A stretch of DNA of 64,000 nucleotides from Streptomyces sp. SCSIO 30461 (lineage in GTDB: Bacteria; Actinomycetota; Actinomycetes; Streptomycetales; Streptomycetaceae). Position 1 is the stretch's first letter. Every line of letters begins with the position of its first letter. The notes beneath the pieces are model-generated. The model saw only the letters and a program-made list of their open reading frames with translations. It was not told the origin of the DNA and did no database searches. A program made the position numbers and the translations under genes. The DNA lies in the NCBI RefSeq assembly GCF_037023745.1, contig NZ_CP146101.1, positions 2,534,001 to 2,598,000 of the forward strand, given 5' to 3'. Below, in pieces: positions 51,711 to 60,443 of this stretch.

Positions 51711-52745
51711 ATGCGCGTCCTGGTGACCGGAGGTGCGGGCTTCATCGGCTCGCACTTCGTCAGAGAACTGCTGTCCGGGGCCTACCCGGGCCTTGAGGCG
51801 TCGCGGGTGGTGGTGCTGGACGCTCTCACCTACGCCGGGAACCCCGCCAATCTCGACCCGGTCCGCCACCATCCGGCTCTGGAGTTCGTCCACGGAGACA
51901 TCTGCGACACGGAGCTGGTCGGACGGCTGATGGCCGGGACCGGCCTGGTGGTGCACTTCGCGGCCGAGTCGCACGTGGACCGCTCGATCGCCGACGCATC
52001 GGAGTTCGTGCGTACCAACGTGCTCGGCACCCAGACCCTCCTGCAGGCGGCCGTCGAGGCGGAGGTGGCGCGTTTCGTGCATGTCTCCACGGACGAGGTG
52101 TACGGGTCGATCGACTCCGGCTCATGGCCCGAGGACCATCCACTGCGGCCCAACTCCCCCTACGCTGCCTCCAAGGCGGCTTCCGACCTGCTGGTGCTGG
52201 CCTTCCACCGCACACACGGGCTGGAGGTGTGCGTGACACGCTGTTCCAACAACTACGGGCCCTACCAGTTCCCGGAGAAGGCGATCCCCCTGTTCACCAC
52301 CAACCTGGTCGACGGGCTCGATGTGCCGTTGTACGGCGACGGCCTCAACAGCCGCGACTGGCTGCATGTGGACGACCACTGCCGGGGTGTCGCCCTGGTC
52401 GCGGAGAGGGGCCGGCCAGGCGAGGTCTACAACATCGGCGGTGGCACGGAGCTGACCAATCGTCAACTGATTGAACAGTTGCTGGCGCTGTGCGGCCGGG
52501 ACTGGTCGGCGGTGCACGGCGTCGCCGACCGGGCCGCCCATGACCGCCGCTACTCGGTGGACACCTCGAAGATCTCCCGCGGGCTTGGCTATGAACCGCG
52601 GGTGCCCTTCGCGGAGGGCCTGGCCGCCACGGTGACCTGGTACCGGGAGAACCGCGCCTGGTGGGAACGGCTGAAGGAGCGCGCCGCGCTCCCGAGGCCC
52701 GCCGCACCCGTCGAGCAGCCGGTAGGTGCCCGTGCGTATCGATGA
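51711..52745 (+). CDS. rmlB: dTDP-glucose 4,6-dehydratase (RmlB/TylA2-like)
   Basis: Predicted 344-aa short-chain dehydrogenase/reductase enzyme forming dTDP-4-keto-6-deoxyglucose, the branch point of both sugar routes. It has the NAD-binding MRVLVTGGAGFIGSH motif at the very N-terminus, the catalytic Thr127-Asp128-Glu129 in STDEVYG, and Tyr151/Lys155 in SPYAASKAAS. ATG 51711 is chosen because the Rossmann motif begins there and GTTGGAG lies just upstream; the frame is open 96 bp further up without a better site. It lies 52 bp after rmlA and overlaps the following epimerase gene by about 20 bp, as expected for an operon. Confidence 0.96.
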   Translation: MRVLVTGGAGFIGSHFVRELLSGAYPGLEASRVVVLDALTYAGNPANLDPVRHHPALEFVHGDICDTELVGRLMAGTGLVVHFAAESHVDRSIADASEFVRTNVLGTQTLLQAAVEAEVARFVHVSTDEVYGSIDSGSWPEDHPLRPNSPYAASKAASDLLVLAFHRTHGLEVCVTRCSNNYGPYQFPEKAIPLFTTNLVDGLDVPLYGDGLNSRDWLHVDDHCRGVALVAERGRPGEVYNIGGGTELTNRQLIEQLLALCGRDWSAVHGVADRAAHDRRYSVDTSKISRGLGYEPRVPFAEGLAATVTWYRENRAWWERLKERAALPRPAAPVEQPVGARAYR

Positions 52746-53325
52746 GACGGCCGTCCCCGGTACGTACCGGCTGCTGCCGGAGCGGTTCGAGGACGAGCGC
52801 GGCCATTTCTACGAGGCCGCCAAGCACAGCGAGCTCACGGCGGCGACCGGGCTGCCCTTCGAGGTGCGCCAGGTCAACAACTCCGTCTCGCGGCGCGGCG
52901 TCCTGCGCGGGCTGCACTGCAACGACGTGCCCGCCGACGCCGGCAAACTGGTCACCTGCGTCAGGGGCTCGATCCTCGACGTCATGGTCGACCTCAGGGA
53001 GGGCTCGCCGGCCTTCGGCCGGTACGCCGTGAACCGGCTCCACGCCGATGAAGGCACAGCCCTCTACCTGCCCGGCGGCATCGGCCACGCCTTCCTCGCA
53101 CTGGAGGACGGCACCTGCGTCAACTACCTGCTGTCCGCGGAGTATGCACCCGGGGCCATGGTCGACGTCGACGCGCTCGACCCAGGGCTGGATCTGCCGT
53201 GGGAGCTCGACGGGCCCCCGATCCGCTCGGCGAAGGATGCCGCAGCGCCCTCCCTCGCCGAGGTCGTGGCATCCGGTCGGCTGCCGCGCTACGCACCGCT
53301 GCGCGAGGAGCTGATCCGGCCGTGA
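52726..53325 (+). CDS. dTDP-4-keto-6-deoxyhexose 3,5- or 5-epimerase (RmlC-like)
   Basis: Predicted about 199-aa cupin epimerase that inverts C5 (with or without C3) of a 4-keto-deoxysugar, converting D to L configuration. It has the FEDERGHFYE start, the catalytic His in RGVLRGLHCND, and the PGGIGHAFLALEDG cupin strand. LHCND instead of the LHYQ/LHFQ of rhamnose-pathway RmlC places it with secondary-metabolite epimerases. Either GTG 52726 or GTG 52732 could start it; the second has GGTAGG at better spacing. Mycaminose is a D-sugar and needs no epimerase, so this enzyme serves the second sugar, which is therefore probably L-configured. The TGA stop overlaps the thioesterase GTG. Confidence 0.88.
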   Translation: MPVRIDETAVPGTYRLLPERFEDERGHFYEAAKHSELTAATGLPFEVRQVNNSVSRRGVLRGLHCNDVPADAGKLVTCVRGSILDVMVDLREGSPAFGRYAVNRLHADEGTALYLPGGIGHAFLALEDGTCVNYLLSAEYAPGAMVDVDALDPGLDLPWELDGPPIRSAKDAAAPSLAEVVASGRLPRYAPLREELIRP

Positions 53326-54116
53326 CCGTACCCGCCACCCGCGGCAACGCCGCATCCGCCCAGAACCCACCCGCTTCCCCTTCCGGCGTGTGGCTGCGCC
53401 GCTACCGGCCCGTCGTGGACCCGGCCGTTCGTCTTGTGTGCTTTCCGCACGCCGGCGGTTCGGCCACGGCCTACCTGGGCCTCGCCGCCGGCCTCGCCGA
53501 TGCCGGCATCGAGGTGCTGGCGGTGCAGTACCCGGGCCGCCAGGACCGGCGCGGTGAGCCTTTCGTCGAGACCGTTGACGCCCTGGTCGAGGCGGTGCTG
53601 CCGGAACTGGGGGAGTGGACCGGCCACCCGGTCGCCCTGTTCGGGCACAGCCTGGGCGGCACCCTCGCGTACGAGACGGCACGTCGGCTGGCCGAGCTGG
53701 GCGAAGCGCCCGTGCATCTGTTCGTATCGGGCCGCCGCGCGCCCACCGTACCGCGCACGGACACCGCGCACCTGCTGGACGACCGGGCACTGATCGCCCA
53801 TATCGGCACCCTGGAGGGCACCGACCCGGTAGTGCTCCAGGACGAGGAGCTGTTGCGGATGGTGCTGCCGGCGCTCCGCAACGACTACGGAATGGCGGGC
53901 ACCTACCGGCACCGCGCCGGGGCGCTCCCCGTGCCGTTGACGGTTCTCACCGGGGACCGTGACCCCAATGTCTCCGTCGAGGACGCGCGGCGTTGGTCCG
54001 AGGTGGCCGGGGGGCTGGTGGGGCTGCACGTGCTTCCGGGCGGGCACTTCTTCCTCAACGACCGCCTGGAATCCGTCTGCCACATCATCGAGGAGGCGCT
54101 GGACCATGTTCGCTGA
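53322..54116 (+). CDS. type II thioesterase (TylO-like editing hydrolase)
   Basis: Predicted 264-aa alpha/beta hydrolase acting in trans on the PKS to remove stalled or decarboxylated acyl groups from ACPs. Features are LVCFPHAGGSATAY near the N-terminus, the nucleophile Ser110 in GHSLGG, a LTGDRDPNVS aspartate loop, and the C-terminal LPGGHFFLND histidine. GTG 53322 forms a GTGA overlap with the epimerase and its end overlaps the 2,3-dehydratase start by 11 nt. A free-standing type II thioesterase near tylA2 (tylO) is also present in the tylosin cluster. Assignment is firm; the substrate range is general. Confidence 0.94.
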   Translation: MTVPATRGNAASAQNPPASPSGVWLRRYRPVVDPAVRLVCFPHAGGSATAYLGLAAGLADAGIEVLAVQYPGRQDRRGEPFVETVDALVEAVLPELGEWTGHPVALFGHSLGGTLAYETARRLAELGEAPVHLFVSGRRAPTVPRTDTAHLLDDRALIAHIGTLEGTDPVVLQDEELLRMVLPALRNDYGMAGTYRHRAGALPVPLTVLTGDRDPNVSVEDARRWSEVAGGLVGLHVLPGGHFFLNDRLESVCHIIEEALDHVR

Positions 54117-55539
54117 CACCGTGCCACGGGCCGGGGACCGCACGGACACCGCGAGGCGCCTGCTCACATCGGCCCGAACCCCCGACAGCGCGGCCATGCC
54201 CGTCGACCGGGTGCCGGGCTGGCTGGCCGATCAAGCCCGCGCGGGCAGCTTCCGGGTCACCCGGGTGCCGTTCGCCGCGCTGCGGGGCTGGTACTTCGGC
54301 GACGGCGGCAACCTGTGCCACGAGTCAGGCCGCTTCTTCGCCGTGGAGGGACTGCACGTCACCGCCGACGGGCTTCCGGAGCGGGGCTGGAAGCAGCCGA
54401 TCATCGTGCAGCCGGAAGTCGGCCTGCTGGGGATCGTGGTGAAGGAGATCGACGGGGTCCTGCACTTCCTGATGCAGGCCAAGATGGAGCCGGGCAACCG
54501 CAACATGCTCCAGCTCTCCCCGACCGTGCAGGCCACGCGCAGCAACTTCACCGGGGTCCACCAGGGCCGCGGCATCCCGTTCCTGGACCTGTTCCTGGAG
54601 CGGGGTCGGGCACGGGTGCTCGTGGACGTGCTCCAATCCGAACAGGCCGACTGGTTCCTCGCCAAACGCAACCGAAACATGATCGTGGAGATCGACGGCC
54701 AGACCGAGATCGGCGAGATCGGCGAGGACTTCCGCTGGCTGACCTTCGGTCAGCTGCTGTGTCTGCTGCGGCTGGACAACGTGGTGAACATGGACACCCG
54801 GTCCATCCTGGCCTGCCTGCCCACCGCGGGCGCCGAGCCCGTCGGCATGGACTCCGATCCGGTGCTGCGTTCCTTCCACGACCTGTCGGCCCCCTCGGTG
54901 CACGGCATGTCCGAGGTCCTCAGCTGGCTGACCGGCATTCGGGCGGTGCGCCGGCTGGTCCAGCGCCGGGTTCCCCTCTCCGAGGTCGCCGAAGACGGCT
55001 GGGAGTTCACGGACGAGGAGATCGGACATTCCGGCGGCCGCAGGTTCCGGGTGATCGGCGCCGACGTCTCGGCGAGCAATCGCGAGGTCGCCTCCTGGAC
55101 CCAGCCCCTGATCCAGCCCCAGGTGCCGGGCCTGATGGCCCTGATCGTGAAGAGGATCGGGGGCACCCTGCACGCCTTGGTGCAGGCCCGGGTGGACGTC
55201 GGGCACCTGAACGTCGCCGAGCTGGCGCCCACGGTGCACTGCCGCCCGGCTGACCACACGGGCCCGGGGACCGAGCCGTATCCGCCGTTCCTCGCCGACG
55301 TGCTGGCTGCTCCGAAGGTGCGGTTCCACTACGACGCGGTGCAGTCCGAGGAAGGCGGCCGCTTCTACCACGCGGAGAACCGGTACGCGATCACCGAGGT
55401 GTCCGACGACTTCCCCGAGGAAGTCCCGAAGGACTACGCCTGGCTGACCTTCGCCCAGCTTACCGAGCTGCTGGCGCACGGCAACTACCTCAACGTCGAA
55501 CTGCGCACGCTTGTCGCCTGCGCCCACACCCTGTACTGA
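54106..55539 (+). CDS. dTDP-4-keto-6-deoxyglucose 2,3-dehydratase (EvaA/TylX3/SpnO-like)
   Basis: Predicted 477-aa enzyme that eliminates the 2-hydroxyl, giving an unstable 3,4-diketo-2,6-dideoxy sugar and committing it to the deoxysugar branch. The protein consists of two homologous halves, as in the EvaA family: GRFFAVEGLHV...GWKQPIIVQPEVGLLGIVVK and later GRRFRVIGADV...SWTQPLIQPQVPGLMALIVK; each half ends in a WLTFxQL segment (RWLTFGQLLCLL, AWLTFAQLTELL). Length is normal. ATG 54106 overlaps the thioesterase end. The 3-ketoreductase that uses its product follows 40 bp later. Because mycaminose keeps its 2-OH, this gene indicates a second sugar. Confidence 0.93.
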   Translation: MFADTVPRAGDRTDTARRLLTSARTPDSAAMPVDRVPGWLADQARAGSFRVTRVPFAALRGWYFGDGGNLCHESGRFFAVEGLHVTADGLPERGWKQPIIVQPEVGLLGIVVKEIDGVLHFLMQAKMEPGNRNMLQLSPTVQATRSNFTGVHQGRGIPFLDLFLERGRARVLVDVLQSEQADWFLAKRNRNMIVEIDGQTEIGEIGEDFRWLTFGQLLCLLRLDNVVNMDTRSILACLPTAGAEPVGMDSDPVLRSFHDLSAPSVHGMSEVLSWLTGIRAVRRLVQRRVPLSEVAEDGWEFTDEEIGHSGGRRFRVIGADVSASNREVASWTQPLIQPQVPGLMALIVKRIGGTLHALVQARVDVGHLNVAELAPTVHCRPADHTGPGTEPYPPFLADVLAAPKVRFHYDAVQSEEGGRFYHAENRYAITEVSDDFPEEVPKDYAWLTFAQLTELLAHGNYLNVELRTLVACAHTLY

Positions 55540-55579
55540 CCGGTCCCGGCCCCGGCCGCCCGCACCCCCCGAGGACGTC

Positions 55580-56572
55580 ATGCCCGCACCCCTGCGCTTC
55601 GGCCTTCTCGGCTGCGGCGACATCGCCGCGCGCCGCACCCTGCCGGCCCTGCTCCGCACCCCCGGACTGCGACTGGCCGCCGTGGCCGCGCGGGACCCCG
55701 CGCGGGCCGCGGGGTTCGCGGACCGCTTCGGGGGCGTCCCCGCGCCGTCGTACGAGGACCTGCTCGCGCGCCGCGATGTGGACGCCGTCTATCTGTGCCT
55801 GCCCACCATGCACCACGCCGTGTGGGCCGAACGCGCCCTGCGGGCCGGCAAGCACGTCCTGGTGGAGAAGCCGCTCGCGACCAACGGCGCCGACGCGGCG
55901 GCCCTGTACCGGCTGGCGCGGGAACGCGGCCTCGTCCTGCTGGAGAACTTCATGTTCCTCCACCACGGCACACAGCGGCGGGTCGCGGGCCTGTTGGCGG
56001 ACGGGGCCCTGGGCGAGCTCCGCGCCGTCTCGGCGGCGTTCACGATCCCGCCGAGACCACCGGGGGACACCCGCTACGACCCGCGGACCGGCGGCGGGGC
56101 GCTCTTCGACAACGGGGTCTATCCGCTACGGGCCGCCCTGCGCTTCCTCGGCTGCGGCCTCAGCGTCGCCGGCGCGGTTCTGCGTGTCAGTGAGGAGCAC
56201 GGCGTGGATCTCGCAGGGGCCGTGCTGCTGTCCGCTCCGGAGGGGGCGACCGCGCAGATCCGGTTCGGCATGGAGCACCACTACCGGTCCTGGTACGAGA
56301 TCCAGGGCAGCGAGGGCACCCTGTCGGTGGACCATGTGTACACGACGGCGCCCGGCCACGAGTCTGTGGTCCGGCTTGCCACCGGTACCGGGCACACGGA
56401 GATCCGGGTGCCCGCGGAGGACCATTTCGAGGCCGTGCTGCGGTTCTTCGCCGCGGCCGTGCGCGTACCGGACGCGCAGCAGCCCGCCCTGTCGCTCCTC
56501 GGTGAGGAATCGCGGCGGCAGGCCGGGCTGCTGGACGAGATCGGCGCGGTGGCGGTCCACGTCAGCCGGTGA
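55580..56572 (+). CDS. dTDP-3,4-diketo-2,6-dideoxyhexose 3-ketoreductase (SpnN/Gfo-Idh-MocA family)
   Basis: Predicted 330-aa NAD(P)-dependent reductase that stabilises the 2,3-dehydratase product by reducing its C3 ketone. The N-terminal Rossmann motif is FGLLGCGDIAARRTLPA, followed by YLCLPTMHHAVWAERALRAG and the family EKP motif (HVLVEKPLATN). The C-terminal part has the typical Gfo/Idh/MocA pattern GGGALFDNGVYP. ATG 55580 has GAGG 6-9 nt upstream. It is the last gene of the plus-strand run and overlaps the convergent ABC-F gene by 11 bp, so the two transcripts collide. SpnN, TylC1 and UrdS-type enzymes differ in C3 stereochemistry, which cannot be predicted here. Confidence 0.91.
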   Translation: MPAPLRFGLLGCGDIAARRTLPALLRTPGLRLAAVAARDPARAAGFADRFGGVPAPSYEDLLARRDVDAVYLCLPTMHHAVWAERALRAGKHVLVEKPLATNGADAAALYRLARERGLVLLENFMFLHHGTQRRVAGLLADGALGELRAVSAAFTIPPRPPGDTRYDPRTGGGALFDNGVYPLRAALRFLGCGLSVAGAVLRVSEEHGVDLAGAVLLSAPEGATAQIRFGMEHHYRSWYEIQGSEGTLSVDHVYTTAPGHESVVRLATGTGHTEIRVPAEDHFEAVLRFFAAAVRVPDAQQPALSLLGEESRRQAGLLDEIGAVAVHVSR

Positions 56573-58223
56573 CAGGGGCTCCGTCGCTCAGTTCGAGATG
56601 CGAGCCCTGGAAGGCCCTGCGCATCCGCCGGTCGTGGGTGACGATCACGACCGCCCCCGTGTAGTCCGCCAGCGCCTGCTCCAACTCCTCGACGAGCAGC
56701 GGGGACAGGTGGTTGGTGGGTTCGTCGAGGAGCAGCAGGTCCACGGGCCGGGTGACCAGGCGGGCCAGGTCGATACGGCGGCGCTGGCCCACCGACAGGG
56801 AACCGACCGGAAGGTCGAGCTCGGACTCGCGGAACAGGCCCAGGGACAGCAGCTGTCCGGTGAATTCGTCGGGGTGGCCGGGGCGGCCATCGGCGAATTC
56901 CGCGAGCACCGAGCGCCGGGGATGCTTGGGCAGTTCGTCCTGGCGCAGCCAGCCGATCCGCTCGGCCCGCCGCACGGTGCCGGCGTCGGGCTCCAGGTCG
57001 CCGGCGAGCACCCGCAGGAGGGTGCTCTTCCCCGCGCCGTTGGGGCCGGTGATCAGCAGCCGCTCGCCGTGGGCGAGGGACAGCCCGCCGATGCTGAGGC
57101 GGCCGTCGACGCGCAGGCCGTCGACCTCGGTGAGGGGTCCCTCCGGGGCCGCGGCGGCTTCGTCCCCCACCGCGATGGAGGCGGTGAAGCGCAGTGGATC
57201 GGGCGGCTGCGGCACCGGGTTGGCGCGTAGCCGGTTCAGCCGCTCGTTGGCGTTGCGGGCCTTGCTGGACGTGGAGGAAGAGGACGACCGGGCGCGGTGG
57301 TGCTCGGAGCCGCTGAAGGCCCAGGGCCCCTTCTTGGCGATGGTGGCCAGCATCCGGCCCGCGTTGGCCGCGAGGGTCTCCTGCCGGGCGATCTCGGCGA
57401 GGTGCTCCTCGTACTCCCGCTCCCAGCGGGCACGGGCGGCGGCCTTGGCGGTGAGGTAGCCCTGATATCCGTCGCCGTAGCGGTTCACGGTCTTGCGGTC
57501 CGGGTCGACCTCCAGGATCGCGGAGGTGACGGCCTCCAGGAAGGCGCGGTCGTGGGTGATGACGACGATGGTGCCGCGGTGGTCCTGCAACCGCTTCTCG
57601 AGCCAGTCCACGGCCTGGTCGTCCAGGTCGTTGGTGGGCTCGTCCAGAAGCAGCAGCTCGGGGGCCGCGGCCAGGGTGGCGGCGAGCGCCAGCCGGGAGC
57701 GTTCGCCGCCGGAGAGGGTGTCCACCGGGCGGTCGCGGTCGAGGCCGGGCAGGCCGAGCCCGTGCAGGGCCGCGTCCGCCCGGGCGTCCGCCTCGTAGCC
57801 GCCGCGGTCCTCGAACTCCGCCAGCAGGTCCCCGTACGCGGCGAGGAGCTGCGGGTCGTCGTCCACCAGCGCGTCCTCGACTTCGTGGAGCCGCCTCTCC
57901 AGGTCGCGCAGGTCGGCGAAGGCGCGGTCCAGCACATCTCTGACGGTGGAACCGGCCGGCATGTCGAGGCGCTGCGGCAGGTATCCGATGCCTCCGGGAG
58001 CGGTGACGGTCACCTCGCCGTTGTCCACGCCTTCGACCCCGGCGATGAGCCGGAGGAGGGTGGACTTGCCGGAACCGTTGTCACCGATGACACCGGCCTT
58101 CTCACCGGGCTTGACAGTGAGGGACACCCGGTCGAGTACGACGTGCTCGTCGTACCGCTTGGTGATCTCTTCCAGCGAGAGCTGGGAATGCACCCGTGAT
58201 GCGGCGGGTGAGGACATGCGCAT
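56562..58223 (-). CDS. ABC-F ribosome-protection ATPase (TlrC/OleB/SrmB-like macrolide self-resistance)
   Basis: Predicted 553-aa protein with two ATP-binding cassettes and no membrane segments. Walker A GDNGSGKST (about 47) and GPNGAGKST (about 391); signatures LSGGERSRLALA (about 169) and LSVGQRRRIDLA (about 475); Walker B LLLDEPTNDLD and LLLDEPTNHLS. The inter-domain region is charged and coiled (ARARWEREYEEHLAEIARQE). ABC-F proteins of macrolide producers (TlrC, CarA, SrmB, OleB) dislodge drug from the ribosome, so self-resistance is the likely job. ATG 58223 has AGGAG at 58231-58235; a second in-frame ATG lies two codons later. A 348-bp untranslated region precedes it. No erm-type methyltransferase is seen in the window. 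Confidence 0.92.
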   Translation of the reverse strand: MRMSSPAASRVHSQLSLEEITKRYDEHVVLDRVSLTVKPGEKAGVIGDNGSGKSTLLRLIAGVEGVDNGEVTVTAPGGIGYLPQRLDMPAGSTVRDVLDRAFADLRDLERRLHEVEDALVDDDPQLLAAYGDLLAEFEDRGGYEADARADAALHGLGLPGLDRDRPVDTLSGGERSRLALAATLAAAPELLLLDEPTNDLDDQAVDWLEKRLQDHRGTIVVITHDRAFLEAVTSAILEVDPDRKTVNRYGDGYQGYLTAKAAARARWEREYEEHLAEIARQETLAANAGRMLATIAKKGPWAFSGSEHHRARSSSSSTSSKARNANERLNRLRANPVPQPPDPLRFTASIAVGDEAAAAPEGPLTEVDGLRVDGRLSIGGLSLAHGERLLITGPNGAGKSTLLRVLAGDLEPDAGTVRRAERIGWLRQDELPKHPRRSVLAEFADGRPGHPDEFTGQLLSLGLFRESELDLPVGSLSVGQRRRIDLARLVTRPVDLLLLDEPTNHLSPLLVEELEQALADYTGAVVIVTHDRRMRRAFQGSHLELSDGAPVTG

Positions 58224-58571
58224 ATGCGTACTCCTGGTGGTGCGGATCGGAGAGCGGTGACCGCGCCCTCCGTAAACTGCTTGACGGGGTCGAGCGTTGC
58301 GGGGTTGTCGGTGGCAGAGCGCCTCCCTGAGGTAGGTACGGGCCCGAACCCGTCGGCGCCCCCGCCGAGGATCTTCCGAACGGGCTCCCTCCGCAAGACG
58401 ACGCCGTGCCCCGGGCGGCGGTGTCATCGCCCGCCGCACGGACCGCTGTCCGGCGGCTCGTTCGGGCGGCCGTCGGTGCGGGGCCGCGGTCCGGTGCGCG
58501 ACCGGCCGAGACCGGTCGCGGTGGGAGGGACCGACCTGATGCCGGTCCATCGGACCAGGACGCGGTCGGGT
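58224..58571. other. non-coding leader region upstream of the ABC-F gene
   Basis: 348 bp lies between the stop of the 3-dehydratase and the ABC-F start, both on the minus strand. It is GC-rich with short inverted repeats, for instance ACGGG and CCCGT around a 6-nt loop near 58339-58354. An in-frame ATG at about 58427 is open into the ABC-F gene but encodes an Arg/Pro-rich stretch unlike the family. ABC-F resistance genes often have long attenuating leaders; I could not identify a clear leader peptide or terminator here. Confidence 0.4.
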
Positions 58572-59873
58572 TCAGTGGACGCCGGTGGTGAAGTCGCGGA
58601 CGGAGCCGATCACGTAGTCGGCCATCTCCTCGGTAATGCCCGGGTAGACGCCGATCCAGAAGGTCTGGTCCGTGATCAGGTCGCTGTTGACGAGCGGCTC
58701 GGCGATGCGGTGGGGCTTCTCGGCGTACGCCGGGTGGCGGGTCAGGTTGCCCGCGAAGAAGCGACGGGTGTTGATGCGCCGCGACTCCAGGAACTCCACC
58801 AGCGCTGCCCGGGTGTAGGCGGCGTCGGGGGCCACCGTGATCAGGAAGCCGAACCAGCTCGGGTCGCTGTCCGGGGTCGGCTCCGGGAGCATCAGACCCG
58901 GCAGTCCGTCGAGCCCGGCGCGCAGCTGCGCCCAGTTGCGGCGGCGGGCGGTGCTGAACTCGCCGACGCGCTGCAGCTGGCTCAGGCCCAGAGCCGCCTG
59001 TAGGTCGGTGGCCTTCAGGTTGTAACCCACGTGGGAGAAGATGTACTTGTGGTCGTAGCCGTGCGGCAGCTTCCCCATCTGCTGGTCGAAGCGCTTCATG
59101 CAGCGGTTGTCCTCGCCCGGTTCGCACCAGCAGTCGCGACCCCAGTCGCGGAAGGACTCCACGATCCGCGCCAGCGCCAGGTTGCTCGTCAGGACGCAGC
59201 CCCCCTCACCCATCGCGATGTGGTGCGCCGGGTAGAAGCTGGTGGTCGCCAGGTCGCCGAAGGAGCCGGTACGCCTGCCCCGATAGGTGGAGTCGACCGC
59301 GTCGCAGTTGTCCTCGATGAAGAATAGGCCGTGCTCTTGGGCGAGTTGGGTCACCTCCTCCACCTTGAACGGGTTGCCCAGGGAGTGCGCGATCATGATC
59401 GCGCGGGTCTTCGGGCCGATGGCGGCCGCGATCCTCTCGGGGGTCGTGTTGTACGTACCCAGCTCGACGTCCACGAAGACCGGCACCAATCCGTTGTGCA
59501 GGATCGGGCTGACCGTTGTCGGAAATCCCGCCGCCACGGTGATGACCTCGTCGCCCGGCTTCAGGCGCTGCTCCTCCAGCTGCGGGGAGGTCAGGGAGCT
59601 GAGGGCCAGTAGGTTCGCGGAGGAACCGGAGTTCGTCAGATGCGCCTTGCGGGTGCCGATGAACCGGGCGAAGTCCCGTTCGAAGCGGCGCGAGCTGACG
59701 CTGGCGGCGATCCGCATGTCGAGCGCCGCGGAGACCAGTGCCAGCCGGTCCTCCTCGCTGAGCACGGCACCGGAGACCTGTACCGGGGAGACTCCGGGTA
59801 CGAACGGGCCTGGGGCCTGCTCCCGGTGGTACTCACGGACGAGCTCCGCGATCCGGTCCTTGGTCTCGCCCAT
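58572..59873 (-). CDS. dTDP-4-keto-(2,)6-deoxyhexose 3-dehydratase, PLP/[2Fe-2S] (SpnQ/E1-like)
   Basis: Predicted 433-aa enzyme of the aminotransferase fold that removes the C3 hydroxyl, giving a 2,3,6-trideoxy-4-keto sugar. Where aminotransferases carry the PLP lysine, this protein has histidine (FYPAHHIAMGEGG, His217/His218), the hallmark of E1-type dehydratases; it also has the cysteine cluster DCWCEPGEDNRC for the iron-sulfur centre. SpnQ and UrdQ are close analogues. E1 enzymes need a reductase partner; none is nearby, so cellular ferredoxin/flavodoxin reductases probably serve. ATG 59873 with GAAGGG upstream gives normal length. It is separated from the other sugar genes by the ABC-F gene and faces the same way as that gene. 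Confidence 0.93.
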   Translation of the reverse strand: MGETKDRIAELVREYHREQAPGPFVPGVSPVQVSGAVLSEEDRLALVSAALDMRIAASVSSRRFERDFARFIGTRKAHLTNSGSSANLLALSSLTSPQLEEQRLKPGDEVITVAAGFPTTVSPILHNGLVPVFVDVELGTYNTTPERIAAAIGPKTRAIMIAHSLGNPFKVEEVTQLAQEHGLFFIEDNCDAVDSTYRGRRTGSFGDLATTSFYPAHHIAMGEGGCVLTSNLALARIVESFRDWGRDCWCEPGEDNRCMKRFDQQMGKLPHGYDHKYIFSHVGYNLKATDLQAALGLSQLQRVGEFSTARRRNWAQLRAGLDGLPGLMLPEPTPDSDPSWFGFLITVAPDAAYTRAALVEFLESRRINTRRFFAGNLTRHPAYAEKPHRIAEPLVNSDLITDQTFWIGVYPGITEEMADYVIGSVRDFTTGVH

Positions 59874-60085
59874 GGTCGTTACCCTTCTGATGGCACCGCT
59901 GACGGAACCGTGAGCCTAGACCGGGGAAGCACATCGAATCGTCAGAGCACCATTCGACTTCGTCAGGTCAGGGAGGAATTTCGGCGTGTGGCGAAAACTC
60001 TTCGCTCGGCAGAGAACGCGGCTCGCCAGCCGAGCGCTCGGATGCCACACTGAAATCGCTCTAGAACATGCTCAGGAGGTAACGC

Positions 60086-60268
60086 ATGACGAATACGCCG
60101 GAAGACAACGCTGCTGAGACCGATGCCAAGCGCAAGTTCCGTGAGGCTCTGGAGCGCAAGTCCCGCAACGCCAGGTCCCAGCAGGCCCACCACGAGGCGC
60201 GACTGAAGATCAACGGCTCCAGTGGGCCCGCCCATCAGAACCAGAGCTTCCGACGTAAGGCAGGCTGA
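60086..60268 (+). CDS. small DUF5302-type protein
   Basis: Predicted 60-aa, highly charged protein (MTNTPEDNAAETDAKRKFREALERKS, ending QNQSFRRKAG) resembling the conserved actinobacterial DUF5302 family, whose function is unknown. It has no signal peptide or membrane segment and looks largely helical/disordered. The start is well supported: AGGAGGT lies 7 nt upstream of ATG 60086. A strong terminator follows directly. Such genes are normally part of the chromosomal background, so this one probably marks the right edge of the macrolide cluster. Confidence 0.8.
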   Translation: MTNTPEDNAAETDAKRKFREALERKSRNARSQQAHHEARLKINGSSGPAHQNQSFRRKAG

Positions 60269-60286
60269 CCCGCGTAGGCATTTCAC

Positions 60287-60330
60287 AGGGCCGCCGCGAT
60301 CCCGTCCGAGGGATCACGGCGGCCCTCTTT
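60287..60330 (+). terminator. intrinsic terminator after the DUF5302 gene
   Basis: AGGGCCGCCG-CGATCCC pairs with GGGATCA-CGGCGGCCCT across a 7-nt loop (GTCCGAG), with one or two bulged bases, and is followed by CTTTC. It starts 19 bp after the stop codon. Confidence 0.85.
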
Positions 60331-60443
60331 CATGCGTTCCGCTCTTATGTTCGCCCGGTTCGCTCAATTTCCGCTCAAGGATGGACGGAGAACGGCTCGA
60401 TGACTTCTGGGTATTCGCTCGGCATTCAGTCACGCCGGTTCAG

